Positions 1 through 9,959 of a stretch of DNA of 62,754 nt are shown here, one piece after another. The notes beneath the pieces are model-generated. The model was not told the origin of the DNA and ran no database searches. It saw nothing but the letters and a program-made list of their open reading frames with translations. A program made the translations under genes and the position numbers. Numbering within the stretch: the first letter of the stretch is position 1; each line of letters opens with the position of its first letter. Source of the stretch: CAZUCE01 sp964619265. Its GTDB lineage: Bacteria > Planctomycetota > UBA1135 > GCA-002686595. The stretch lies in contig CAZUCE010000023.1 of the NCBI GenBank assembly GCA_964619265.1, forward strand, positions 1 through 62,754, given 5' to 3'.

Positions 1-345
1 ATGCTGCCTGCTACGCGGCGCTAGACGAATTTACAGACCTACTGATACACCAGCCTCCCATGACGACCCGGGCGAGATGAAGAGGATGTCAACTCAAGGG
101 CCTTACCAGTCACTCCTTCACAGCCTCTGAGGCAAACTCGGGATCGTTGTTGGAGCCTGTGAATTCAGGGACGCCAAGCGCCATGAAGAACTCGCCCAGC
201 ACTTCAGGGGAATCCTCGGCAACGTATCGTTCGCTCGGTGCGCAGGGCGAGGCACTCATGGGTGGGCTCGTCAATCACTTCCGGAGTCTCAACCGGACGG
301 TCGTCATGGGTCCGGTCGTGAACGAATTCGTAGGACCAGGCTTCG
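1..345 (-). pseudogene. decayed IS3-family transposase (orfB integrase core), runs off the window edge
   Basis: Reading the minus strand, three frames in succession carry pieces of an IS3 OrfB integrase core. The first (about 345 to 210) reads AWSYEFVHDRTHDDRP then VIDEPTHECLALR, matching the usual WSxDFVxDRT ... VIDEFTRECLAL. The second (about 235 to 112) reads EVLGEFFMALGVPEF then NNDPEFASEAVKE and ends in TGA where the family has Trp. The third (about 100 to 40) reads VDILFISPGSSWEAG, matching the LxIxPGSPWENG block with the catalytic Glu. The remnant is therefore frameshifted at least twice and dead. The C-terminus lies beyond position 1. No inverted repeat or intact orfA was found upstream. 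Confidence 0.7.
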
Positions 346-497
346 AACAGCCGAGCTCCTGAGCTCTTCGCTTGGGCTAAAACGGATTTCTGACAGCTAC
401 GCGGGCTGGCTCCTACGCCGCTTTGCGGGGATTGACGGGTCCATAGACTGAAAGCTCTGCCCAAGCCTAGTCGGGCCGGGCGTACTATGAATGAACC

Positions 498-1967
498 ATG
501 ACGAACCCCTGCTCAACCCTCTGTGCTCGCTCTGCCGCTGTGTTCGCGTTCTTTTGGTTGCTGCCTGACTCCGTCGAGGCTCAGCAGGTGCAATTTTATC
601 CGACTGCCTTCGGTGCTGGTTGTGGAGTGAGTCCGCCACCGAGCTTGGCAGCCTCGGGGGATCCAGCCTGCGCTTTGGTCGGTAACGAGTCTTTTACGCT
701 GGTGGCAAGCGGGTTGCCAAGCTCTTCCACGGCCGTGAGCGTGGTGGGGATCGCCAAGGCGGAAGTCACATTGCCCGGCGGATGCCAGCTGTTGGTCGAC
801 CCTGCAAACCTGACTCTCCTCGACTCCGCCATGACTTCGAACGGTGGATTTGCGGTCCTGCCTACCCCAATCCCCAACAACCCGAACCTTGCAGGCCTCG
901 TTCTCGTTGTTCAGGTCGCCGGCCTGGTTCCCGGCCAAGAGCTGGTTTTGACTCAGGCACTCGAGGTACCCGTCCTGTCGCAACTCCCGCAGACCTTAGA
1001 TTCGCAGCCTTGTCCGCTCGCTGCAGATCCCGGTCTTGTCTTCCAAGACACGAATCTAGCCCTACCGACCCCATTCCTTGGGCACCCCACCACCGGTGCG
1101 GTCAACGCGGACGGAACGCACCTGTACACGACGAGCGGAATGATCTTCGATGCGGACTCCGGGGTCCAGGACGGTTTTCTCGGCACGGGCGGCGGGGCAT
1201 CCCAGCAGCAGTGGTCGAACCTGACGCCCAACTTGATGTATTACGTCCATGCGGACGGGAGCTTCCGCCGCCAGCATGTTTACGGATTCTCGGACGAGGC
1301 CGTGTTGTTCACACCGCAGGAGCTCGGCTACACCCAGGTCTTGTCTGGTCCGTTTGAGGGTCTGTTGCTCGATGACCAAGACCGACTCGCCTTGTTTATG
1401 GGTCTGCGTCCAGGGGGCGAAGCCGAGATCTTTCTTTGGGACCTCCAGGCGCAGGTTCGCCTTCCCCAAACCCGGCCCGTGAACTGGGGCGCCCACGACT
1501 TCATCAGCTTGACTCACGGTGGTCAGTTCGTTGCTGTCAAAAGTGTGCCCCAGGGCTCCTCAAACGGCCCCTGGTGGTTCTATCCCGTAACGAATCAGGG
1601 CTTGGGAGATCGGGTGGTCGCCGCATTCCCTCAGAGTCACCACGCAGGCCCCGCGAGGGAAGCTGGGGTCGATCGATGGGTCGACGCGGGTGGGCGTGTC
1701 TTCGACATGCAATCGGGAACGGTCCTTCGAACCTTGTGCGGTTTTTGGTCGCTTGGCCAGCACGTCCACGGAGTGAGGGGATTGGATGCCGTCGTGGGCT
1801 CTAACTCGAATCGCTTGTCCTTGGTCTGGACCGATGGTAGCGGGGCCACCGATCTCGGGCCGATGATTCCAGGGGGCGAGAGCTACGCCCAAATAAGCCC
1901 CATCTGCGGAGGCCCTCTGTTCGCGCTTTTCGAAGACGGCGGACAAGTCGTGCGACGCGAGTACTAG
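498..1967 (+). CDS. secreted hypothetical protein
   Basis: 489-residue protein with a signal peptide (basic/polar start, hydrophobic AAVFAFFWLLP, processing after VEA near residue 28). The mature N-terminus (residues about 30-165) is a Cys-containing, Pro/Leu-rich module ending in a segment like NLAGLVLVVQVAGL; the same style of module closes the secreted proteins at 23202 and 60620 in this window, so I infer a shared extracellular domain. The remainder is a repetitive beta-rich region, possibly a propeller, with no catalytic motif I recognise. The ATG at 498 is preferred because the signal peptide follows it directly. It stands alone, and its right neighbour is on the opposite strand. Function unknown. 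Confidence 0.75.
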   Translation: MTNPCSTLCARSAAVFAFFWLLPDSVEAQQVQFYPTAFGAGCGVSPPPSLAASGDPACALVGNESFTLVASGLPSSSTAVSVVGIAKAEVTLPGGCQLLVDPANLTLLDSAMTSNGGFAVLPTPIPNNPNLAGLVLVVQVAGLVPGQELVLTQALEVPVLSQLPQTLDSQPCPLAADPGLVFQDTNLALPTPFLGHPTTGAVNADGTHLYTTSGMIFDADSGVQDGFLGTGGGASQQQWSNLTPNLMYYVHADGSFRRQHVYGFSDEAVLFTPQELGYTQVLSGPFEGLLLDDQDRLALFMGLRPGGEAEIFLWDLQAQVRLPQTRPVNWGAHDFISLTHGGQFVAVKSVPQGSSNGPWWFYPVTNQGLGDRVVAAFPQSHHAGPAREAGVDRWVDAGGRVFDMQSGTVLRTLCGFWSLGQHVHGVRGLDAVVGSNSNRLSLVWTDGSGATDLGPMIPGGESYAQISPICGGPLFALFEDGGQVVRREY

Positions 1968-2403
1968 GCTTCCTTCAAGGCTCTAACTCTCTTTTGCCAA
2001 GGCTGACTTCGGCCCAGTTGTGAGTCGCACGAATTCGGGGCACCTGATTCGAGCAACGACTCCTTCTATACCTAGCCACAGAGTGCTCGGTGCCGACCAG
2101 CCGGCCCCTTCCCGCTAGCGCCGGGGCAGCCCCTTCCTGCTTGGGAAACACGGTGAAGCATGCAGCCCTGCCTGCTAGGACCGTCGGCTTCTGACCCTGC
2201 ACAGTCCGAGGATTGTATTTTGACGGGGCTCGCCCCCCTTGTGGATACCCGTGAGCCTATACGGATACCGATGAGCTTGAACTTGACTAGGTAGCCTTCC
2301 CGCGCAACTAGGTACCTAGGGCGAGCCGAGCAAGCGTCCAGTTTCCTGGCCCGGTCCTGTTGCTGGACCACAACGAGGTATGCCGCTCCATACCTCGCCG
2401 GAA
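1968..2403. other. intergenic stretch between convergent genes
   Basis: Apart from the hairpin at 2374-2397 I see no convincing gene. The overlapping reading frames here have no recognisable protein features. Confidence 0.5.
2374..2397 (-). terminator. hairpin just after the sigma-factor fusion gene
   Basis: Perfect 9-bp stem (CGAGGTATG with CATACCTCG) around a 6-nt loop, 6 bases past the end of the minus-strand gene that stops at 2404. The downstream minus-strand sequence (GTTGTGG) is only weakly U-rich, so intrinsic termination is plausible but not certain. Confidence 0.45.
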
Positions 2404-5400
2404 TCACTCCTCTCGGATGGTGACGGGGGCATCCATGCGTCCAGGAAACTCCGATGGTAGATCGAGCTGCACCTCGACATCGAGGACCCCCTCTGCAGGT
2501 ACCTCGAGCCGCCCGGCTGACTGATACTGGACCGTGTTTACGAACATGAGCAAGTCGTAGTCGCCAGGGTCGTTCACGCGAAGGTCCAAGGTACCGACCC
2601 CCTCGACAAAATTGACGTGCCCCGAATAGGCAGGAGCCCCAGCGCTCGCGCTCGATTGCAACACGATGGGACACAGTGCTTCTTCGGGAATCCTGGAGTC
2701 AGCAGGTGCCAGCAGCCGGCCCTGAATTGGAATCCCGCGTGGGAGGACGATTGTCACCAGCCTCTGCCCGGGAGTCAGCTCCACTGGGGGTGAGACTCCG
2801 TAGGCGGAATGCGAGGCCAGTAGGGTTGGAGTCCAGCCTCGGTTGACGGGTATGCGCGCGCGGCCCGCCTTATCGCTGACGGCGGGATGGAACACGGCGT
2901 TCTCGGGCGCATCGACGATGAACTGATTCCAATCGGTCCTGATATCGGCGCCGGCCACCGCGAGGCCGGTCTCGTCGACAACTTCGACCTCGAGGATCGC
3001 AAGGTCGACCCGAAGGTCCTGGCGGATGCCCTCTCCCGGCGCCAGTTTCAGTTCGAACTTCTTAAGGGGCAAGTCGATGGGACCAACCGGCTCCACCCGG
3101 CCCATCAGGACGAGTATGTGATGGCCTGGTTCCAGGCCTTCAAAGCGATACTCTCCCCCGCTGGGTTCGAGTTCGATCCTCTGCGGTTCGGCGACCTGAG
3201 TCCAAGATTCATCGAAAGAGGCCAAGAGCGCCCCGGTGCCGGTCAGGACGCCTCCTTCCACAAGGAAGCTCCCTTCCACACTCGCATACTCTGGGCTGTT
3301 CAAACCTCCGATCTGAATCGTCCTTCGTTCGCCCGCTCGGAGGCTCAGCCGCTCGACCGCGGTTTCGGACATCTCCACCGATGCTATCAACCACTCGAAC
3401 GGCCGATTGGGAATCCGTCCTGCACTTCGACGACTCACCAACCACTCACCGGGCTCCAAGAGTTTGAAGTTTGCTTGCCCTGCTTCGTCCGTCCACGCCA
3501 GCATCGGAGTCCAAACTCTGGCCGCCGGTCGTCCCTCGCTCAGTCGCTGCAATTGGATCTGTGCGTTTGAATGGGGCCTCCCCTTATCATCGAATGCGCG
3601 AACCACCAGCTCGGCTCCTTCGTCCAATTCCACTCGCATCGAACGCGGAGTACCGTCCAGCGCCAGTCGCTTCGTGGCGTACTCGGGGTGCTGGACAAGC
3701 AGGTGAGGCTCGCCCCTTCGGGCACCGTTCGACGTCACCGCCGCTCGACCTTCTCCGTCGCTGACCATCGTGGAGTCCGGTATGCCCGATTGCATCGCGT
3801 CGACCCGTGCTCCTTGAATCGGGATTCCGCTCGCTCCGTCAACAACCTCGATCGACCAGTGACTCTCGGGGAACTTCAGCGAGACCTCGTGCGTGGACAC
3901 GCCTTTCGGAATTTCGATTTCCGATTCGATCAGAGGGTATCCAGGGATCCAGCCCTGCACCCAGACCTTCCCGGGCAAGAGCCCTTCGAATCGGTAGCTC
4001 CCGCCGCTCGAATCGGCTCGGTGCACCGGCGCGCGAACCAAGCCGAAAGCCTCGAATTCGGCTGCGAGCCGAGCGGGTCGCAGAATCACCTCCCCTCCTT
4101 CGACCAAAGCGCCGGTCTCGTCATGGAGCTCGATGTCGAGCGAAACGGGCGGGGAAAGCTCGATCGAGAGCGCTTCCCCCACCTCGGCCGGATTGAATCG
4201 GTGCGCGGTCCAGCCCTTTTCGCCTGCTCGCTGGATTGCAAGGACGACAGTTCGCTCCCTCGGAAGCCCTCGCAAGGCAAGCCGGCCAAGGTGGTCGCAT
4301 CCGCCGGCGGGCACGACCACACTGACGCCGCTGTCGTTTCCGCTTCCGCTGACTCCCCACCACACTTCAGCTGCCCGGACAGCGCCGCCACCGGATTCGG
4401 AAAGCGCGAACTCGATCGTAACGCCTTCGGAAAGGACCAGGTCGCCGAGCTCGAGCTCCACGTTCGAAAGCCTCTGGGGCTCGAGCTCGAGCGCCCCGTA
4501 CCCCGGAGCGCGGAGCCAAGTGGAATGCTGCTGAGCCAGTTCGGCCGCGATCTCAAATCGGCCCTCTGCATCCGTGACCGCGAGAGCCGTTGAGCCCTTG
4601 ACGAAGAAGTCCACCAGGAAGGAACTCGGCTCGAGCAAACCGCTGGTCGATTCCCCGTTGCCCAACAGCACCTGGAACTCGTCGCCGACGTACTCGAACG
4701 GGAGCCCCACCCGCTCGGAAGTCTGCAACGTACGGACTTCGACGCCGGCCAGGGGGGATCCGGCCATGTCCACAACCCGGCCCGTCACCCTCGAGAATCG
4801 AGGGAGAGCTAGGTCGCCGAGGTCGCGAATCGACCCCTTTGTTGCCGTGGCCTCCACCGCGAGCATGCCAGAACGTGAGGTTCCAAAACCGACGCCGAGA
4901 AAGTGTGACTTCCCGCTCGCTCCCGACTCCAACTCGAATCGACCCTCCGCATCCGTCCGCGTGCGATCGATCGACCGCCCGACTTCGGAATCTGGGTCGA
5001 CGGTCTGGGGAAACAACCCCGATCCGATCCAGCGTCCGCCGACTTCGAGCAAGCTCACTTGGGTATCCGCGAGCGGGCTACCGCCGGAATCCAGAATTCG
5101 ACCGATGACCCTCCCACGTTCAAGGGCGGGCTTGGCGAATTCGAGCGCAGCGGCTCCTACGCCGATTGGCTCGCGCAATTCGGAAAGCACCTCCGAGGAC
5201 GGAGTCTCGGCGAGCCTCGCGCCGGGACGGGGCGCATCAGCGATTGCGACCGACTGGTTTGCGGCTGCCGGGGCCACCTTTCCTGGCTCGAGAGCTTCCT
5301 GACGGAGCCACCATCCGAGTGACAGCAGCAGAATGGCTGCGGGTGCTAGCAAGAATTTGGGAGACATGGCGAGTGTGAGGACAGTTGGAAGAAGGCCCGT

Positions 5401-6054
5401 CGGAGCCAGAACGGCGGTCCCGGTGCTTCGGGCCGCTCGCTCCAAGACACGGGCCCGAACGGGACGCAACTCGTCCGGGAACGGAAGCGGGAACAAGACA
5501 GGCAGGGCAACCCCAGCGGGCAAACGATCGCGGAGACGCTTGAGCGCGCGCGACAGGCGCATGCGGACCGTCCCCGGAGCCACACCGCTCACCGCGGCAA
5601 TCTCGAACGGTTTCGCGTCCCGGTGCAGCACCGGCTCGAGCACCGCACGATCCTCGTGGCTGAGCTGACCCATGGCCTGGCTCAGTGCATCGCGCACCTC
5701 CGACGCTCCAGCCGCTTCCAGGGGGTCGGTGGGCTCGATCGACCACAGACGATCGAGCTCCGGCGATCGAGCGGCCATCCGCTTGGCCGAGCGCGCGTGG
5801 TGAACGAGGATCCCGAGCAACCACGGGACAAGCGGCCGTGTGTCGTCCCAGGTCTGTGCGCGCTCAATCGCGGTCAAAAAGGTCGCCTGGACCAAGTCCT
5901 CGGCTTCGCCGGACCGCGAAACGCCCCTCGCTACCGCATGGAGCTCGGCCGCGACCAGATTGAAAACGCGCCCGAGTGCTGCCGCGTCCCCTTCTTCTCG
6001 GAAGGAGCGAAACGCGGTCTCGGGCGCAGCCTTGTGTTTGGATTGGTTCCCCAT
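2404..6054 (-). CDS. ECF sigma factor fused to a transmembrane carboxypeptidase-regulatory-like protein
   Basis: 1216 residues. Residues about 12-90 are sigma-70 region 2 (AEDLVQATFLTAIERAQTW, VPWLLGILVHHAR) and residues about 120-180 are region 4 with its helix-turn-helix (FEIAAVSGVAPGTVRMRLSRALKRLRDRL). A single hydrophobic span at about 233-250 follows. From about residue 315 to the end come tandem carboxypeptidase-regulatory-like/Ig-like beta domains (repeated GRVIGRILDSGGSPLADTQVSLLE, GRVVDMAGSPLAGVEVRTL types). An ordinary ECF sigma factor is about 180 residues, so some 85% is extra. Planctomycetes are known for ECF sigma factors with long C-terminal extensions. The layout suggests a membrane-tethered transcription factor whose sensing part lies outside the cytoplasm (inference). 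No anti-sigma gene is adjacent. Confidence 0.9.
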   Translation of the reverse strand: MGNQSKHKAAPETAFRSFREEGDAAALGRVFNLVAAELHAVARGVSRSGEAEDLVQATFLTAIERAQTWDDTRPLVPWLLGILVHHARSAKRMAARSPELDRLWSIEPTDPLEAAGASEVRDALSQAMGQLSHEDRAVLEPVLHRDAKPFEIAAVSGVAPGTVRMRLSRALKRLRDRLPAGVALPVLFPLPFPDELRPVRARVLERAARSTGTAVLAPTGLLPTVLTLAMSPKFLLAPAAILLLSLGWWLRQEALEPGKVAPAAANQSVAIADAPRPGARLAETPSSEVLSELREPIGVGAAALEFAKPALERGRVIGRILDSGGSPLADTQVSLLEVGGRWIGSGLFPQTVDPDSEVGRSIDRTRTDAEGRFELESGASGKSHFLGVGFGTSRSGMLAVEATATKGSIRDLGDLALPRFSRVTGRVVDMAGSPLAGVEVRTLQTSERVGLPFEYVGDEFQVLLGNGESTSGLLEPSSFLVDFFVKGSTALAVTDAEGRFEIAAELAQQHSTWLRAPGYGALELEPQRLSNVELELGDLVLSEGVTIEFALSESGGGAVRAAEVWWGVSGSGNDSGVSVVVPAGGCDHLGRLALRGLPRERTVVLAIQRAGEKGWTAHRFNPAEVGEALSIELSPPVSLDIELHDETGALVEGGEVILRPARLAAEFEAFGLVRAPVHRADSSGGSYRFEGLLPGKVWVQGWIPGYPLIESEIEIPKGVSTHEVSLKFPESHWSIEVVDGASGIPIQGARVDAMQSGIPDSTMVSDGEGRAAVTSNGARRGEPHLLVQHPEYATKRLALDGTPRSMRVELDEGAELVVRAFDDKGRPHSNAQIQLQRLSEGRPAARVWTPMLAWTDEAGQANFKLLEPGEWLVSRRSAGRIPNRPFEWLIASVEMSETAVERLSLRAGERRTIQIGGLNSPEYASVEGSFLVEGGVLTGTGALLASFDESWTQVAEPQRIELEPSGGEYRFEGLEPGHHILVLMGRVEPVGPIDLPLKKFELKLAPGEGIRQDLRVDLAILEVEVVDETGLAVAGADIRTDWNQFIVDAPENAVFHPAVSDKAGRARIPVNRGWTPTLLASHSAYGVSPPVELTPGQRLVTIVLPRGIPIQGRLLAPADSRIPEEALCPIVLQSSASAGAPAYSGHVNFVEGVGTLDLRVNDPGDYDLLMFVNTVQYQSAGRLEVPAEGVLDVEVQLDLPSEFPGRMDAPVTIREE

Positions 6055-6099
6055 CGAGAGTCCTCCGCAGAGCAGCGCGGAGCGTCACTCCGATTCTCC

Positions 6100-6570
6100 A
6101 AATTTTTCGGGTCAAAGGGCAAAGCCCACCTGATCCGCTGCCAGGGCACCCCAGAGCAGAGGAACAGAGGCGCACCTGTTGTCCTTGGTCCGATCGTGAA
6201 GGTGCCTCTCGAACCAAATGGAAGAGCCGAGATCTTGTTCGAGGGTCGCGCAGAGTGGATCGACCAGGTGGGCTTCCAGTTCGACGTGTGGATCGTGGAT
6301 GGTCCGGAAGCGAGGCTGAAGGCGCTCCTGAGCGCTTCCCTGCGACAGCAAGTTGAGCAAACCGGAGGCTTCCGCACTCCCGACCTCCGAGTTGCGGAGG
6401 GAATCGTAGCGCACGCGTTGTTTCCAGACCCTCACGGCTTGGCCAAGGTCGATTCGCTCCCCGCCGGCCGGCGCGCACTCCTTTGCGAGGACCCGCAATT
6501 CTCCGTGGATCCCTCGTTCATCACCCTGGAGGCCGGAGTTCCATCCGTCGTGAGAATCGAGAGGCGGTGA
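6100..6570 (+). pseudogene. C-terminal fragment of a carboxypeptidase-regulatory-like protein
   Basis: An open frame on the plus strand with coding-like third positions reads VPLEPNGRAEILFEGRAEW, then LFPDPHGLAKVDSLPAGRRA and SFITLEAGVPSVVRIERR before its TGA. These are typical of the last repeats of carboxypeptidase-regulatory-like proteins (G.a.v..LPAG, i.l.aG....v.i). There is no start codon with a leader, and the frame runs back into the antisense of the sigma-fusion gene that begins at 6054. I read it as the tail of a decayed relative of the 2404-6054 or 26739-29540 proteins. Confidence 0.45.
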
Positions 6571-6974
6571 ATGCTCTGGCACGGGTTCGTGCACATCACG
6601 CTGGTAGAGCAACCGTTCGTGTTCGAAGACGGGTGATCCGGTCAGCCGTCCATTTGTGGAGGTGCAGGCGGCCGGTCTCCCGCGGGCCGGCGACTTGGAT
6701 CCAGAGAGCGGCGGCGAATAGAAGGCGGGCGCCTCCTTCGAAAGGGAGATCTCGGCGCAGGCACGCCTCTAGACCGATTCTCGATTCGACCCAGTAGGTC
6801 GGCCCAGAGCTAGGCGATCTGCGTATCCGAACTCCGAATTCACAGTGTGGAGTGCTGACGATCGGCCGCAGACCCTCCTCGGACCCCGGCGGCGCGGCTA
6901 TCGATCTCGATCAGCGGACCTGGGATTTCTTGAACGCTGCCCTGTAAGCAGCGGCAGACCTCGGACCGAAGGGG
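6571..6974. other. intergenic stretch
   Basis: The first 70 bases may extend the regulatory-domain remnant in a shifted frame (VHITLVEQPFVFEDG). Beyond that no gene, RNA or repeat is evident. Confidence 0.4.
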
Positions 6975-9224
6975 CTAGCAGGCTCCTCGATCAGAGTTCA
7001 ACGACGGGCGCTCGGTGCATGAGGATTCAGAAGTACTTGATGTGGCCAGCGCGGCAGACAGATTCTTCTCGCTCTGTCCACGGCTTTGGCCGCGTCGAAT
7101 CCACGTGACTGCGAGCTTCCGCAGATCCGCTTGTGAGATTGGCTTCGTCGCATAGTCATCAAAACCAACGGCTAAGTAGGATTTGCGCGCCTCGGAGAGC
7201 GCATCTGCCGTCAGGACGACGACAGGCGTTTGAATCCCCCGTCGGCGGAGTTCGAGGAAGGCCTCTGAACCGTCCATGACGGGCATCTGTGCGTCCATCA
7301 GGATGAGGTCAAAGGGCTCGTCGGCATCCTGGCAGGCCTTGAGTGCTTCAGCGCCGTTGGTAGCACTGGTGACCGCTGCCCCGTCCCTCGAGAGAAGCAG
7401 ACTCAAAATCCTGAGATTGGTTGGCGTATCGTCCGCAATGAGAATGCGGCTCCCGCTTGGCACTTTCTCGAGAGCATGGACTGCGGACGGACCCGCTTCG
7501 GCGGGGATGTCCTGCGCTTCACGGACGGGCTCGATTCTCATGGTTGCGATGAAGGAGCTCCCTACACCGACTTGAGAGGTAACGGTGAGGTCGCCGCCCA
7601 TGAGTAAGCAGAGCTGCCGGCTAATGGTCAGTCCGAGACCAGTGCCGCCGAAGCGCCGGAAGGTCGAACGCTCCGCTTGCCCGTAGGCCTGGAAGATGCG
7701 ACTGAGAGCATCTTCGTTCATCCCCTTTCCGTTGTCAGCAACTTCGATGGACAGGATGTCATCATCGACTTGCACGGTAACGTCGACCTGTCCCCCCGGC
7801 GTGAATCGAATTGCGTTTCCAAGCAGGTTGATCAGGATCTGGCGGATACGCAGCCCGTCCGTGTGAACGTAGCTGGGAACCCCAGGATCCACGGTGAGCC
7901 GGAGGGTCGTTTCTTGCTCATCGGCCTTCGCGCCGATGAGCAAAAACGTCTGCCTGATCAGCTCCTCCGGGGAGAAGTCGTAGGGGTCCAGGGTCACGGA
8001 TCCATCCTTGATCTTGGAGAGGTCCAGAACGTCCCCAATCAGGGTCATCAGGTGCGTCCCGTTCGCCCGAATCGCCGCTAGGGCTTCGCAGCGAACCGAT
8101 TCCTCACCCGAACGAGTTTCATCCCCCAGGAGTTCCGCGTAGCCGAGAATCGCCGCCATAGGCGTTCTGATCTCGTGACTCGTGCTGGCGAGAAAGGCCG
8201 ACTTGGAATGACTTGCCCGCTCCGCAGCCCGCCTAGCACGCCCGACGGCATTCCTCGAACGCGTCAGGGCCACAACAACGACAGCAACAAGGACCGTGAA
8301 GATCAGGAAGCCTTGACGCTTCAGTCGCTCTTCGGCTTGTTCCGCCGCAAGCATGTCAGCGATCCAGCCACCCGAGGCATCGAGAAGCACACGCACGCCT
8401 CCACCCTCCAACGTCTCTAGGCCGGGCACCGCGAACAGCCTCATGACGCGAGAATCCCTCTCCATTCCAATGGCCTCACGGCCCGTAAAGTCGAACGACT
8501 GGACCATTCCGTTGAGCTCGTCTGATGGAATCGGCGGCTCGAGATCCCCCCGGTTGACGGCCTCGTCGAAGTACTCCCCATAGTCCGATACGAGCCAGAT
8601 TCGGTTGCCGTCCTCCTTGAAGACGTCAAGGTGGAGACGTTCGGTCAGGCGTTCAAATCGCAAGCGCGTACTGACAGCGCCGATGCGTGTTCCAGAGGCG
8701 TCGTTGACCGGAGTCGTAAGAGCAATAGACAGGCCACTAGACCCGAATAACCGTGGAGTGAAATCGCAAGTGGTTTGAAATTCAAGAAACTCATGGTCGA
8801 CTTCGCTGTTCACACAGCTGGTGATGATGTCGCGACTGTCGAAACTGAGCGCAAGCAGGGCTTGCGTATGTTCCTCCAAGAAGGGCTGGCCTTGCCAGTC
8901 AACGTCGTTAAACGCGAGCAGCACACCGTCAGCGTCGAAGATCGCCACGACGTCCACGAGATCGCTCGCGAGCACCGTCTCGCTTGCGAACCGCGTCATG
9001 CCTGCGGTGTCCCCTGAGCGAATGAGGTCCGCCAGCTCGCTCTGCTGAGCGGTTCGCCGAGTACGGGTACGCAACGCCCCCACCAACTCTCCGATCGTCC
9101 CGCTTACGTCCTGCCCAACGGTGTCGAGGTAGCCCTGTGAAATGCCAAATGAAAACGGATCCGACTCACCCAGTTGGGGAGCAAGTGGCACGCAAGAGCA
9201 AACAAGGGCAGCGACAAATAGCAT
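6975..9224 (-). CDS. hybrid sensor histidine kinase / response regulator
   Basis: 749 residues from ATG 9224; a TTG 15 bases upstream is possible but less likely. A short hydrophobic leader and a span at about residues 305-322 bracket an extracytoplasmic Cache-like sensor. Next come the HisKA phosphoacceptor box SHEIRTP (His about 350), HATPase_c with N box (LINLLGNAIRFTP), G1 (ADNGKGM), F (IFQAYGQAE) and G2 (GGTGLGLTIS), then one receiver domain (IADDTPTN, LMDAQMPVMD with Asp about 644, conserved Thr and Lys in VVLTAD and YATKP). The enzyme autophosphorylates on His and passes phosphate to its own receiver Asp. No Hpt or output-domain gene adjoins it, so the pathway partner is elsewhere. Confidence 0.93.
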   Translation of the reverse strand: MLFVAALVCSCVPLAPQLGESDPFSFGISQGYLDTVGQDVSGTIGELVGALRTRTRRTAQQSELADLIRSGDTAGMTRFASETVLASDLVDVVAIFDADGVLLAFNDVDWQGQPFLEEHTQALLALSFDSRDIITSCVNSEVDHEFLEFQTTCDFTPRLFGSSGLSIALTTPVNDASGTRIGAVSTRLRFERLTERLHLDVFKEDGNRIWLVSDYGEYFDEAVNRGDLEPPIPSDELNGMVQSFDFTGREAIGMERDSRVMRLFAVPGLETLEGGGVRVLLDASGGWIADMLAAEQAEERLKRQGFLIFTVLVAVVVVALTRSRNAVGRARRAAERASHSKSAFLASTSHEIRTPMAAILGYAELLGDETRSGEESVRCEALAAIRANGTHLMTLIGDVLDLSKIKDGSVTLDPYDFSPEELIRQTFLLIGAKADEQETTLRLTVDPGVPSYVHTDGLRIRQILINLLGNAIRFTPGGQVDVTVQVDDDILSIEVADNGKGMNEDALSRIFQAYGQAERSTFRRFGGTGLGLTISRQLCLLMGGDLTVTSQVGVGSSFIATMRIEPVREAQDIPAEAGPSAVHALEKVPSGSRILIADDTPTNLRILSLLLSRDGAAVTSATNGAEALKACQDADEPFDLILMDAQMPVMDGSEAFLELRRRGIQTPVVVLTADALSEARKSYLAVGFDDYATKPISQADLRKLAVTWIRRGQSRGQSEKNLSAALATSSTSESSCTERPSLNSDRGAC

Positions 9225-9959
9225 CGAATCTGGTAGCAAGACAGAGGTCTACCGACTGCTCGACCCGCCCCCCCCGAGCGCAAGGAAACCTGTTATTTAC
9301 CCTCCGCTTGACCCGCCGCTGCCGAATCCCCGAGCCTCCGAGTGGACCTTGGGCGCGGGTGGCTCTGTGGTCACCCGAAGCCATGCGGAGGGGAAGGAGT
9401 TCGCCTTCGCCTCAATCCCGCGCTGGAGTTGGTGCATGGTCTACTCGAGGATCGGTCTCCCTGGGCCCAGGGGTAAAGAGCCCCCTCTGAATTTGTGGCG
9501 CGCCCCAAAGTGGACCGACAACCGCCAGCCCTGGAATCTAAGCCACAGGTCGCAGTCGATCCGGAGCCTGCCACGACTTCAAGCCCCTGTCTCACGCCAA
9601 GACGCATCCAGGTCTGCTCGTTCAGCTTCTAGATCGTATCGATGGCATAGCCCGCCTGCTTCAGGGCGTGACCAATGGGCTCCCGCTAAGGGCTCCCCAT
9701 TCGGCTGCCCATCCAATACGGAGTCGACTGCTTCCTTGTTGCTCAGCAACAACAAAGAGCCTGGTGCTTCGTTTAGGCCTGTGACGACATGGAAACGCTT
9801 GGGTGTCGGCGTCGCTGCGGGGTGGCTTGCTACGGTGCAACAACAAGGCGTGAGGCTCCGTATGTAGGTGTGCGACTCCGTATTCTCAAAAAGGACCAAG
9901 CGCGCATCGGAAGGGGCACGCTACCTTGGAAGCAGATTCACCCCACCCCGACGTCCCGT
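9225..9959. other. long intergenic stretch upstream of the selenoprotein gene
   Basis: About 735 bases between divergent genes. Several frames are open by chance, but none gives a recognisable protein, signal peptide or domain. It should hold the promoters of the kinase (minus) and the selenoprotein (plus), but I cannot place boxes with confidence. Confidence 0.4.

Noticed and set aside
3571..4593. 340-codon plus-strand open frame
   Set aside because: Shadow of the sigma-factor fusion gene; the composition is Arg/Ser/Pro-rich with no domain.
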